From Eubacterium limosum (GTDB taxonomy: Bacteria > Bacillota > Clostridia > Eubacteriales > Eubacteriaceae): a stretch of DNA of 64,000 bases. The notes beneath the pieces are model-generated. The model had not been told where the DNA came from and made no database searches. It saw nothing but the letters and a program-made list of their open reading frames with translations. The position numbers and the translations under genes were made by a program. The number at the start of each line of letters is the position of its first letter. The first letter of the stretch is position 1. The stretch covers positions 2,418,001 to 2,482,000 of the forward strand of contig NZ_CP019962.1 in the NCBI RefSeq assembly GCF_000807675.2, read 5' to 3'. This document shows positions 1-7,785 of this stretch, one piece after another.

Positions 1-360
1 GTGTCGCGTCCGTTTTTGCTGAAGGGGCTGCTGGACGCCATCCATGCCGATCATTTTGGGATGTGCTATGACAGCTCCCATGATTATATGCTGCCCTGCG
101 GCAGGGGAAGGATTCTGAAAGCGTACAAGGATCGTATTAAGGCACTGCATCTGTCCGACAATGACCTACAGATTGACAGGCACTGGATACCGGGTGAGGG
201 GGAAATTCCTTTCTGCGAGGTTATGCCTGAGATCCTGAGTACCGGTGTGGATTTTATTTCCTACGAGGTCATTGCTAACGACGAATGGAAAAAGCGGGAG
301 CCCCTTGACTTCTGCCGTGCAGTTCGGAGCAGTCTGGATCTGGATAACAATAATTTCTAA
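1..360 (+). CDS. Sugar phosphate isomerase/epimerase family protein, C-terminal part
   Basis: The visible 119 residues match the end of a xylose-isomerase-like TIM barrel (AP endonuclease family 2 fold). The segments MCYDSSHD and HLSDND, followed by HWIPGEGEI, are the metal- and substrate-binding strands typical of this family, which isomerises or epimerises small sugars and sugar phosphates. The frame is open at the window edge, so the gene probably starts upstream and the GTG at base 1 need not be the true start. It ends just before the promoter and riboswitch of the B12 operon and appears unrelated to it. The exact substrate cannot be told from this fragment. Confidence 0.75.
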   Translation: MSRPFLLKGLLDAIHADHFGMCYDSSHDYMLPCGRGRILKAYKDRIKALHLSDNDLQIDRHWIPGEGEIPFCEVMPEILSTGVDFISYEVIANDEWKKREPLDFCRAVRSSLDLDNNNF

Positions 361-389
361 TTGCACAATTCGGGGATTTGTGCTAAACT
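361..389 (+). promoter_or_regulatory. Predicted promoter of the btu-cbi operon
   Basis: TTGCAC at 361-366 and TAAACT at 384-389 are separated by exactly 17 bases. Transcription would begin near 396, just before the cobalamin riboswitch. Called by eye only. Confidence 0.5.
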
Positions 390-404
390 TCAATTAATAA
401 CTTA

Positions 405-560
405 ATGATGCTGTTTTGTTAGAGGAAAGCGGTTGAAATCCGCTACAGCCCCCGCTACTGTAATTGCAGACAAGATCCTCATAGACCACTGTCAGGCGTA
501 TCCTGATGGGAAGGGAGGATGGAGAAGGAAGCAAGAGTCAGGACACTTGAAGCAAAGCGA
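405..560 (+). promoter_or_regulatory. Cobalamin riboswitch upstream of btuF
   Basis: The sequence carries the hallmarks of the adenosylcobalamin riboswitch. There is a GAAAGCGGTTGAAATCCGC hairpin (424-442), then the core GCTACAGCCCCCGCTACTG (442-460), a GGGAAGG segment (508-514), and a B12-box-like AGAGTCAGGACAC (533-545). It lies between a promoter and an intrinsic terminator, so ligand binding most likely stops transcription of the uptake and corrin-ring genes. The boundaries are approximate. Confidence 0.88.
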
Positions 561-605
561 TATAATCACTTCGGAGGGAAGTAGAGGATTGTATATTTTC
601 ATAAT

Positions 606-640
606 CCGGCCTCTCTCGTGGGGTCGGTTTTCTTTGTTTT
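606..640 (+). terminator. Terminator of the btuF riboswitch
   Basis: Stem arms CCGGCCTC (606-613) and GGGGTCGG (620-627) pair over 8 bp with two G-U pairs, around a TCTCGT loop. A T-rich tract follows (628-640). Its position between riboswitch and btuF fits the expression platform. Confidence 0.72.
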
Positions 641-673
641 AAGCCGTTTTAAATTTATTTTATGGAGGGACCA

Positions 674-1624
674 ATGAAAAAGAGTGTGTTGAAAAGTTTG
701 CTGATGGCTCTGGCCTGCGCGGCGCTTTTGTTTGGCGCGGCAGGTTGTGCTCAGAAAGGCCAGAAGGGCGGAGAAGCTTCCGGCGCAGTTACCGGAGAAA
801 CAGCTTATCCTGTGTCCGTTAGCGACGATTTGGGCAACAATGTGGAAATCGAAAAGGAACCCACAAAAATCGTGTCTTTGTCGCCTGCGAATACAGAAAT
901 CCTGTTTGCGCTGGGTGTGGGTGACAAGGTTGTCGGGCGGACCGATTACTGCAATTATCCCGAGGAAGCCGCCCAGGTAGCGGCCATCGGCGATTACAAT
1001 AATCCCAATGTGGAAAAGATCATTTCCCTTGCCCCGGATGTTGTTTTGGCAGGTGATCTGATCAGCGACGATGTCCGCAGTCAGATTGAAGCTACTGGCG
1101 CGAAGGTCATTACCTTTACCCCCATGTCTGTAGACGCGGTGGAAAGCACGATTATCAATATCGGCAAAGTGGTCAACGCCAATGACAAAGCTAAGGAAAT
1201 CACAGACAGCATGACTAAAAAATACGATGAAATCAAGGAAAAGGCCGTGGCAGCCAATCCGCAGAAATCGGTCTTTATTGATATCGGCGGCTACTACAGC
1301 GCTGGAGACAACTCACTGCTGGGCAACATGCTCAAGGATATCAATGCCAAGAACATCGCCTCCGATGCCGGCACAGACTGGCCGCAGCTGAGCGTTGAGC
1401 AGATCATCGCAAAGAATCCGGACGTCTATGTGTCTTTCTTTACCACACCAGATGAAATTAAAAAGGTACCAGGCTTTGACCAGGTCAACGCGGTTAAGAA
1501 TGACGCCATTGTTTATTATGAAATGCTCTCTCCGGACAGCGACCTGATCCAGCGTCCGGGACCGCGTATTGTCGATGGGCTGGAGCTGCTGGCTACAGCC
1601 GTTTACCCGGATCAGTTTAAGTAG
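674..1624 (+). CDS. btuF: Cobalamin ABC transporter substrate-binding lipoprotein
   Basis: A 316-residue extracytoplasmic binding protein of the BtuF/FepB (helical-backbone) class. The ATG at 674 was chosen because GGAGGG at 664-669 sits just upstream and the product then begins with a lipoprotein signal: a basic N-end, a hydrophobic core and the lipobox FGAAGC. The mature part has the family start IVSLSPANTEILFALGVGDK and a downstream NYPEEA segment. The family includes haem and siderophore binders, but the cobalamin riboswitch in front and the corrin genes behind argue for corrinoid capture at the outer face of the membrane. It is the first gene of the btuFCD set. Confidence 0.88.
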   Translation: MKKSVLKSLLMALACAALLFGAAGCAQKGQKGGEASGAVTGETAYPVSVSDDLGNNVEIEKEPTKIVSLSPANTEILFALGVGDKVVGRTDYCNYPEEAAQVAAIGDYNNPNVEKIISLAPDVVLAGDLISDDVRSQIEATGAKVITFTPMSVDAVESTIINIGKVVNANDKAKEITDSMTKKYDEIKEKAVAANPQKSVFIDIGGYYSAGDNSLLGNMLKDINAKNIASDAGTDWPQLSVEQIIAKNPDVYVSFFTTPDEIKKVPGFDQVNAVKNDAIVYYEMLSPDSDLIQRPGPRIVDGLELLATAVYPDQFK

Positions 1625-1694
1625 AAAGATTTTTCCGCAGGCAGGCGTTTGCCGCCTGCGGAGGTTTTAAACAGACGGTTAAGAAAGAGGACGG

Positions 1695-2729
1695 ATGAAA
1701 ACAAAGTTGAAAAGATATGCGATGCCCTTATCCATTGTGGGGTGCCTGATCTTAATTTATTTATGCACCATCGTAGGCATTACCTCCATTCCTTTTGGCG
1801 AAGCCAACAGAATTTTACTGCACGAGGTTCTGCACCTGCCTGTTAATATGGAGGGTATATCAGCTGGTAATATTGCGATTATCTGGAATGTCCGGCTGCC
1901 AAGAGTCATTTTGGGCTTTCTGACAGGCGGAGCACTGGCAGTCTGTGGTGCTGCCTACCAGGGGATTTTCAAGAACCCCATGGCAGACCCTTTTATCCTT
2001 GGTGTATCCTCCGGCGCGGCTCTGGGCGCGTCGATCGGGATTGTCATGCACTTTTCAGCAGGTTTCCTGGGATTAAACGGAACCGCTGTTTTAGCTTTTG
2101 TAGGTGCCTTTCTGGCGATCTTTTTAGTGTACAACATTTCAAAGGTCGGGAGAAAAGTACCGGTTGCTTCCCTGCTACTGAGCGGGATTGCCGTGAGCCA
2201 GTCGCTGACGGCTTTTATGTCCCTGCTCATGATTTTCAATGTCCAGAGTATGAATCAGATTATGTTCTGGACCATGGGAAGCCTGAATGGCAAGGGATGG
2301 GACCAGGTAATCACTGTGTTACCTTACGTGATCATCGGCTGTTTGATCCTGTTCACAACCGTCCGAGAGCTGGATATTATGCTTCTCGGCGAGGATGCCG
2401 CCACACAGCTGGGGGTTAATACCGACCATCTAAAGAAAAAAGTGCTGGTTGTCTCGTCGGTGATCACATCAGCGGTGGTTTCAGTGACAGGGATTATCGG
2501 TTTTGTCGGGCTGGTGGTGCCGCACATTGTCCGGATTTTATCCGGCCCAAAGCATCGGATTCTGCTGCCTTTTTCACTGGTATTTGGAGGGACCTTCCTC
2601 ATTATCTGTGATACGCTGGCCCGGACTGTTTCCTCACAGGAAATCCCGGTGGGAATCATCACCGCTGCCTTTGGCGGCCCCTTCTTTATTTACCTTTTGC
2701 GTAAATCGAAGAAAGGAGGCGCTCGTTGA
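1695..2729 (+). CDS. btuC: Cobalamin ABC transporter permease (FecCD family)
   Basis: A 344-residue polytopic membrane protein with the FecCD/BtuC signatures. RLPRVILGFLTGGALAVCGA is followed by YQGIFKNPMADPFILGVSSG, and the C-terminal half has GFVGLVVPHIVR, the region that contacts the ATPase. About ten hydrophobic segments are visible, which fits the family. An AGAGGA ribosome site lies just before the ATG. It is the pore of the importer whose binding protein is encoded upstream and whose ATPase starts within its stop codon. Its place under a B12 riboswitch makes corrinoids the likely substrate. Confidence 0.9.
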   Translation: MKTKLKRYAMPLSIVGCLILIYLCTIVGITSIPFGEANRILLHEVLHLPVNMEGISAGNIAIIWNVRLPRVILGFLTGGALAVCGAAYQGIFKNPMADPFILGVSSGAALGASIGIVMHFSAGFLGLNGTAVLAFVGAFLAIFLVYNISKVGRKVPVASLLLSGIAVSQSLTAFMSLLMIFNVQSMNQIMFWTMGSLNGKGWDQVITVLPYVIIGCLILFTTVRELDIMLLGEDAATQLGVNTDHLKKKVLVVSSVITSAVVSVTGIIGFVGLVVPHIVRILSGPKHRILLPFSLVFGGTFLIICDTLARTVSSQEIPVGIITAAFGGPFFIYLLRKSKKGGAR

Positions 2730-3979
2730 TGGAAGATGCTGTTATGCTGAAATTTGAAGGCGTTCATACCGGTTACGGCAGCAAAGAGGTGATCAAAGGC
2801 TTTACAGCAGATATCCATAAAGGCGAGTTTGTCGGCCTTATCGGCTCAAACGGTACCGGTAAATCCACACTGCTTAAATGTCTGTCGGGCCTTCTGCCCA
2901 TCACTGGCGGCCGGATTGTGGTGAACGGCAGGGATAACGCCGATCTTAAGCAGCGCGAGCGCTCTCAGATGGTGGCGGTGGTACCACAGTCCTTTGACAT
3001 CGACTATGACTTTACGGTTGAAGATATTGTGCTCATGGGCCGAAATCCTTATCTGAGTTATAAGGACCGCGAGGGCGCTGAGGATTACCGGATTGTGGAG
3101 CAGGCCATGAAAATGACCAAAACCCTTGGCTTCAGAGGCCGCATGTTCAATGAATTGAGCGGCGGTGAGAAGCAGCGTGTGATCATTGCCCGGGCCATCG
3201 CTCAGGAGCCGGATATTATTCTGCTGGATGAGCCCACCTCCGCGCTGGATGTGCATCATCAGATCGAGGTTATGGAGCTTATCGACCAGCTCAATAAAAA
3301 CGACCATATGACTGTAGTGGCTGTCCTTCACGATATCAATCTGGCGTCGCGATACTGCAAACGCCTGATCATGATTCAGGGAGGCCGGGTAGTGGCAGAC
3401 GGGCCGCCGGCCGACGTGGTCATTGAGCGGAATTTGAAACAGCTTTACAATATGAAAATGCTGGTGCGGGAGAATGCGGTTTTTGAGAAACCAGAGATCG
3501 TACCCATCCGCGTCCTTGAGGGCGAGGAGGCCAGGAATCCGCTGCACATCCATGTGATCTGCGGCGGCAGCGGAGCTTCAAAGGTTATTGAGGAGCTGGA
3601 TGACATGGGACACCGTGTAACCGCGGGCGTCATCAATGAGGGCAGCGACGACTGGCTGGTCTGTAAATCACTGAACCTCGATATTGTCGTGGAGCGGCCT
3701 TTTACCACCATCTCCATGGAAAAGCAGCAGGAAAATTTAAAACTGATGCAGGATGCGGACATCGTTCTGATCGCGGATGTGCCCTTTGGGCTTGGCAACG
3801 TCAATAATCTGGAAGGTCTGGAGGCTCTGGACGCAGAGATTTACCTGCACGCAAACTGTCTGAATAATGATTTTACCGAGGGCAGGCTGGAAGCCTGTCT
3901 GAATAAGATACGCGAAAAGAAAACAGTGGTCGAAATCGGAGACCACGACGAGTTTCTGGAAATGCTTCAGCAACGTTAG
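2729..3979 (+). CDS. btuD: Cobalamin ABC transporter ATP-binding protein with extra C-terminal domain
   Basis: The first ~255 residues form a FecE/BtuD-type ATPase: Walker A GSNGTGKST, signature LSGGEKQR, Walker B IILLDEPTSALD and the switch histidine in AVLHDINLA. The remaining ~150 residues form a separate alpha/beta domain beginning near HIHVICGGSGASKVIEEL. The domain is not needed for ATP hydrolysis and is absent from E. coli BtuD, so the 416-residue product is clearly longer than a plain ATPase. The ATG at 2729 overlaps the btuC stop (TGATG) and has AAGGAGG at 2713-2719, indicating translational coupling. Function of the extra domain is unknown; nucleotide or corrinoid sensing is only a guess. 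Confidence 0.9.
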   Translation: MEDAVMLKFEGVHTGYGSKEVIKGFTADIHKGEFVGLIGSNGTGKSTLLKCLSGLLPITGGRIVVNGRDNADLKQRERSQMVAVVPQSFDIDYDFTVEDIVLMGRNPYLSYKDREGAEDYRIVEQAMKMTKTLGFRGRMFNELSGGEKQRVIIARAIAQEPDIILLDEPTSALDVHHQIEVMELIDQLNKNDHMTVVAVLHDINLASRYCKRLIMIQGGRVVADGPPADVVIERNLKQLYNMKMLVRENAVFEKPEIVPIRVLEGEEARNPLHIHVICGGSGASKVIEELDDMGHRVTAGVINEGSDDWLVCKSLNLDIVVERPFTTISMEKQQENLKLMQDADIVLIADVPFGLGNVNNLEGLEALDAEIYLHANCLNNDFTEGRLEACLNKIREKKTVVEIGDHDEFLEMLQQR

Positions 3980-4006
3980 AAATTGTGATACTTGGGAGAT
4001 TGTACT

Positions 4007-5395
4007 ATGAATACTTTTATGCTGGCGGGAGTCAGCAGTAATGTTGGGAAAACAACTGTAACCATGGGGGTAATGGCAGCCCTGTGCAAAAGGAATTGTC
4101 CGGTTGTCCCTTTTAAAACCGGACCAGATTACATTGATCCGATGTTTCACACCTTTGTCACTGGAAAAAAATCCACCAATCTGGACACCTGGATGGTGGA
4201 TCAGGAGACAATCCGCTCCCTGTTTTACCACAAGCTGTCGGAGAATTCGGTCGCAGTGATTGAAGGTGTTATGGGGCTCTATGACGGGCACGGTCTGGAG
4301 ACTGATGTGGGCAGCAGCGCTTATCTGTCAAAGGTTGTGGACGCGCCGGTCTTTTTGATCATTGACGGCCGGGGCATGTCCAAAAGCGCGGCGGCGATGG
4401 TAAAGGGCTATGCGGATTTTGACCCAGATACCCGGATTGCCGGTGTGATCATCAATAAGATCGCTTCGGAATCCCATTACCAGCTTTTAAAAGAAATGAT
4501 TGAGACCTGTACAGGGGTTCCCTGTGTAGGCTATTTTCCGAATTGTCCGGATATTGTTATGAACAGCCGGCATCTCGGCCTCATTCCGGTGGATGAGCTT
4601 CAGGGACTTCGGGAACAGGTGGAAAAGGCAGCGGCGCTGGCAGAGGAACACATTGATCTCGATAAGATGCTTCTGCTCAGCCGGAGAGAAGCCGTACCAC
4701 AGGTTCAGAAAGATCCATTTGACGCCTGTGCAGGGCGTTATGACGATCTGACCATAGGGTTTGCAAAGGATAAGGCATTCAGCTTTTATTATGAGGATAA
4801 TTTCAATGCCCTAAGGAAGCTGGGGGTCAGGCTGGTACCCTTTAGCCCTCTTGAGGATTATGAACTGCCAAAGGGCCTGGACGCTCTGTATATCGGCGGT
4901 GGCTTCCCCGAAATGTTTGGAAGAGACCTTGAGAAGAATCAGGGATTCAGGGAAAGCATCAGGGCGGCTTTAGAAAACGGCCTGCCCTGTTTTGCAGAAT
5001 GCGGCGGCCTGATGTATCTGACAGAAAGCATGGAAATGCTTGACGGGGAAAGGTATCAGGCGGCAGGCTTTTTTAAGGCAGACACCAAAATGACTAAGCG
5101 GCTTCAGCGCTTTGGTTATATTGATATTGATACCGTGATTAACAATACGCCCATACATATTAAGGGGCATGAATTCCATCACAGCCTGGTGCATGAGAAG
5201 GAGCCGATCCCCATGCGTTACCAGATCACTAAGGGAGACCGGAAATGGACCTGTGGCTTCTGTAAGGGCAATACCCTTGCCGGGTACCCGCACATCCATT
5301 TTTACAGCAACCCACAGTTTTTGCTGGCACTCCTTGATAAAGCCGAAGAAATCAAAAGGTTGGAGGAACAGGACAGTGAGAACAGTAACGGTTAA
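4007..5395 (+). CDS. cbiA: Cobyrinate a,c-diamide synthase
   Basis: A 462-residue glutamine-dependent amidase that converts cobyrinate to its a,c-diamide with ATP. The N-terminal dethiobiotin-synthetase-like half has the P-loop GVSSNVGKTTV and a downstream KTGPDYIDPMFH segment. The C-terminal type I glutaminase half has the nucleophile motif AECGGLMYL and a late HEFHHS segment. The ATG at 4007 is preferred over the upstream TTG at 3992 because a GGGAGA ribosome site precedes it and the P-loop then starts at the usual place. It follows btuD by 27 bases and its end overlaps the next gene by 20 bases. Confidence 0.93.
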   Translation: MNTFMLAGVSSNVGKTTVTMGVMAALCKRNCPVVPFKTGPDYIDPMFHTFVTGKKSTNLDTWMVDQETIRSLFYHKLSENSVAVIEGVMGLYDGHGLETDVGSSAYLSKVVDAPVFLIIDGRGMSKSAAAMVKGYADFDPDTRIAGVIINKIASESHYQLLKEMIETCTGVPCVGYFPNCPDIVMNSRHLGLIPVDELQGLREQVEKAAALAEEHIDLDKMLLLSRREAVPQVQKDPFDACAGRYDDLTIGFAKDKAFSFYYEDNFNALRKLGVRLVPFSPLEDYELPKGLDALYIGGGFPEMFGRDLEKNQGFRESIRAALENGLPCFAECGGLMYLTESMEMLDGERYQAAGFFKADTKMTKRLQRFGYIDIDTVINNTPIHIKGHEFHHSLVHEKEPIPMRYQITKGDRKWTCGFCKGNTLAGYPHIHFYSNPQFLLALLDKAEEIKRLEEQDSENSNG

Positions 5396-6254
5396 ATCAC
5401 CGGGCTCCTGCGGAGAATTTATCCAGGGGATCTATCAGGAACAGCCGTGCCTTGTATCCTGCCCCATCGACCTTTATTCCAATATCCGTATTGTGGAAGG
5501 GCCAGCTACACGTATGCTCGACACCAAGGCGGTTCAAATGCTTGATCTGATCTTTTCAGAATACAGCATTCCAAGAGAGGAAAAGCATCATATCAATATC
5601 CAGATGTCCTCGGAAATTCCCATTGAAAAAGGGATGGCCAGCAGTACTGCGGATATCGCCGGGATTGCCAGAGGGCTGAGTGCCTACTATGATCTGGGCC
5701 TCAGCGACAAAACTATCGCGGAGCTCTGCGTGTTTATCGAGCCGACCGATAATATAATGTTTGAACGGCTGAATCTTTTCAACCATGTGTGCGGCGATGT
5801 GCTGATGAATTTTGAGGCACAGCTTGAAGCGCAGATTTTGATTGTGGAGTTCAAGGGAGCCGTCAACACCATGAATTTTCATCGTCAGCAGGATGGCTAC
5901 ACGCGCGAGGAGGTCGATCGGTTTGAAGCGGTCCTGAAGCTTTTTAAACAGGGGCTGCAGGATAAAAACCTCAACGCGATCGGGCGTGCCTGTACCGAAA
6001 GCGCCCGGTTAAACCAGAAGATTTTATACAAGCCCCATCTTGAAGCGCTTGCAGCCTTGTCTGAGGAATTTGGCGGACACGGGGTTATTACTGGCCACAG
6101 TGGCACGGTTATCGGCGTGCTTTACAGCGAGGAGGCCTTTGACTACACTGCTTTTATGCAGCGATTTTTGAACGTTGTCCCTAAGAAGGATTACGACGCG
6201 CTGTTTTTGAAGAATATTATTCCCGGCGGCCTGAGAGTTTCCATAGAAAACTGA
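5376..6254 (+). CDS. pduX: L-threonine kinase (GHMP family, PduX-like)
   Basis: The product would be 292 residues from the GTG at 5376, which has GGAGGA eight bases upstream and lies inside the end of cbiA. The longer upstream frame only shadows cbiA. The N-end SPGSCGEFIQG and the glycine/serine-rich ATP loop EKGMASSTADIAG are those of GHMP kinases of the PduX type, and GHSGTVIG is the late C-terminal motif. PduX phosphorylates L-threonine. The product is decarboxylated by CobD (29844-30893 here) to aminopropanol phosphate for the B12 lower-loop linker. So the two partners sit in different riboswitch operons. Confidence 0.85.
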   Translation: MRTVTVKSPGSCGEFIQGIYQEQPCLVSCPIDLYSNIRIVEGPATRMLDTKAVQMLDLIFSEYSIPREEKHHINIQMSSEIPIEKGMASSTADIAGIARGLSAYYDLGLSDKTIAELCVFIEPTDNIMFERLNLFNHVCGDVLMNFEAQLEAQILIVEFKGAVNTMNFHRQQDGYTREEVDRFEAVLKLFKQGLQDKNLNAIGRACTESARLNQKILYKPHLEALAALSEEFGGHGVITGHSGTVIGVLYSEEAFDYTAFMQRFLNVVPKKDYDALFLKNIIPGGLRVSIEN

Positions 6255-6257
6255 GCA

Positions 6258-6292
6258 TGGCCTTTCTTTTAGGCCACAGCCGGAGAAGCGGC
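6258..6292 (+). other. Pair of short hairpins between pduX and cbiC
   Basis: TGGCCT (6258-6263) pairs with AGGCCA (6271-6276), and GCCG (6279-6282) pairs with CGGC (6289-6292). No T-run follows, so this is unlikely to be a terminator. It may protect or separate the messages of the two genes. Confidence 0.35.
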
Positions 6293-6326
6293 GGAGTTAC
6301 CGCGCAAACAACGAAAGGAAAATTAA

Positions 6327-6968
6327 ATGACAGCTTATATCAACAACCCGAAAGAAATTGAAAAAAGAAGCTTTGAGATTATTACCGAGGAGCTCGGCGG
6401 AAAGACCTTTCCGCCGGAGATCGCGGATATTGTAAAACGTGTGATTCACACTACCGCTGATTTTGAGTACGCAGACCTGATTGAATTTAAAAACAACGCG
6501 GTTGAGAGCGGTTTGAAAGCCCTTGAGGCCGGTAAAAAAATCTATGCGGATACCAGCATGATCAAGGTTGCGGTCAACCGTAAAGCACTGGCAGACCATC
6601 AACTTGAGATTGTCAACTATGTTCACGATGAGGATGTTGCAAAGGCCGCCAAGGAGCGAGGGGTTACCCGCTCAACCGTAGGCATGGAAAAAGCCCTGGA
6701 TGACGATTCGGTCGGTATTTTTGCCATTGGCAACGCGCCAACCGCGCTGTACAAGCTTATCGAATTTATCAAGGAAGGAAAAGCAAAGCCGGATTTAATT
6801 GTGGGTGCGCCCATCGGCTTTGTAGGTGCGGCAGAATCCAAGGAAGCACTCGACGAGTTGGACGCCCTGGGGGTTCCATACATTCGCATTAACGGCAGAA
6901 AGGGTGGAAGCCCGGTGGTTGCGGCGATTTTAAACGCCATGCTTTATAAATTAGGACGGGATTGGTAA
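6327..6968 (+). CDS. cbiC: Cobalt-precorrin-8 methylmutase
   Basis: A 213-residue protein, the usual length for CbiC/CobH, which moves the C-11 methyl group to C-12 to give cobyrinate. The catalytic histidine lies in RVIHTTADFEY (about His41). GNAPTALYKL, followed by GAPIGFVGAAESK, is the conserved C-terminal half that forms the dimeric active site. An AAAGGA ribosome site precedes the ATG. It sits in the first riboswitch operon after a 72-base gap that contains two hairpins, and cbiL follows 8 bases later. Confidence 0.93.
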   Translation: MTAYINNPKEIEKRSFEIITEELGGKTFPPEIADIVKRVIHTTADFEYADLIEFKNNAVESGLKALEAGKKIYADTSMIKVAVNRKALADHQLEIVNYVHDEDVAKAAKERGVTRSTVGMEKALDDDSVGIFAIGNAPTALYKLIEFIKEGKAKPDLIVGAPIGFVGAAESKEALDELDALGVPYIRINGRKGGSPVVAAILNAMLYKLGRDW

Positions 6969-6976
6969 GAGGAAGA

Positions 6977-7696
6977 ATGAAAGGTATATTTTATGGTTTG
7001 GGCGTCGGCCCTGGAGATCCAGATTTACTGACAGTAAAGGCACACAAAATTCTGCAGTCGGCAGATGTGATCATCACACCGACTAAAAAAATGGGAAAAC
7101 CAAGCATCGCATATCGTATTGTGGAAAGCCACATTACCGACCACACACGTGTTGTGGAGATGTCCTTCCCAATGATTTCCTTAAGCGCAGAGCGTGAAAC
7201 ACTGGAAAAGCAGTGGAAAGAAAACGCAGATGAAATTGAAAAAATTCTGGAAGAAGGAGAAAGCGTTGTTTTTTTAACCCTTGGAGACCCAATGGTATTC
7301 AGCACCTATTCCTATGTGATGGAATACCTTCTGGAGCGGGGCGTCGAGGTGGTGACCCTTTCCGGCGTGCCGTCCTTCTGTAACCTGGCAGCGCAGATCA
7401 ATGTTCCGCTGACCCAGGGAGAGGAATCACTGGGGATCGTGGCAATGACACAGCCCATTGAGGAAATACAGCAGATTCTGGACGCGCACCGCAACATTGT
7501 TATTATGAAGGTGAGCGCGGACAATAAACGTCTGGCAGAGGAGTTGGAAAAACGCGGACTGGAAAATTCCTTTGTGCTGGTATCCAATATCGGTATGGAG
7601 AACCAGAGCATGATCCGTGATATTGAGGTGCTCAAGGGCGATATTCCTTATCTTTCTACCCTGTTGATCAAAAAGGATTATGACATTACATTATAA
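6977..7696 (+). CDS. cbiL: Cobalt-factor II (precorrin-2) C20-methyltransferase
   Basis: A 239-residue SAM-dependent methyltransferase of the tetrapyrrole methylase fold. The N-terminal loop GLGVGPGDPDLLTVKA and the central LTLGDPMVFSTYSY and LSGVPSFCNLAA segments identify the C20 enzyme, which performs the first ring methylation after cobalt insertion. The ATG at 6977 is used with GAGGA just ahead; the upstream TTG at 6962 would overlap cbiC and adds five residues with no family match. In the anaerobic pathway its substrate is the cobalt-sirohydrochlorin made by CbiK (23056-23850). Confidence 0.92.
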   Translation: MKGIFYGLGVGPGDPDLLTVKAHKILQSADVIITPTKKMGKPSIAYRIVESHITDHTRVVEMSFPMISLSAERETLEKQWKENADEIEKILEEGESVVFLTLGDPMVFSTYSYVMEYLLERGVEVVTLSGVPSFCNLAAQINVPLTQGEESLGIVAMTQPIEEIQQILDAHRNIVIMKVSADNKRLAEELEKRGLENSFVLVSNIGMENQSMIRDIEVLKGDIPYLSTLLIKKDYDITL

Positions 7697-7714
7697 AAAG
7701 AGTTAAGAAAAATG

Positions 7715-7769
7715 GAGGCCGATGCAGAAATCGGGGTGCCCGGGGCACAAACGGTGCTGCAAAGGCCTC
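7715..7769 (+). other. Multi-stem RNA element between cbiL and cbiD
   Basis: GAGGCC (7715-7720) pairs with GGCCTC (7764-7769). They enclose two smaller hairpins: GAT/ATC (7721-7732) and GTGCC/GGCAC (7736-7748). Four T residues follow the closing stem, so it could be a weak attenuator or a processing site inside the operon. No function is known. Confidence 0.4.
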
Positions 7770-7785
7770 TTTTAGCGAGGATAGT

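Noticed and set aside
399-410. Twelve-base match AACTTAATGATG to the edge of the right inverted repeat (33297-33308).
   Set aside because: It covers only one arm, lacks the spacer and second arm of a recombinase site, and is AT-rich; best taken as chance.
433-642. Open frame of 69 codons.
   Set aside because: It lies inside the cobalamin riboswitch and its terminator and has no protein-like character.
2846-3553. Long minus-strand open frame (235 codons).
   Set aside because: It is the shadow of btuD, whose motifs are complete on the + strand.
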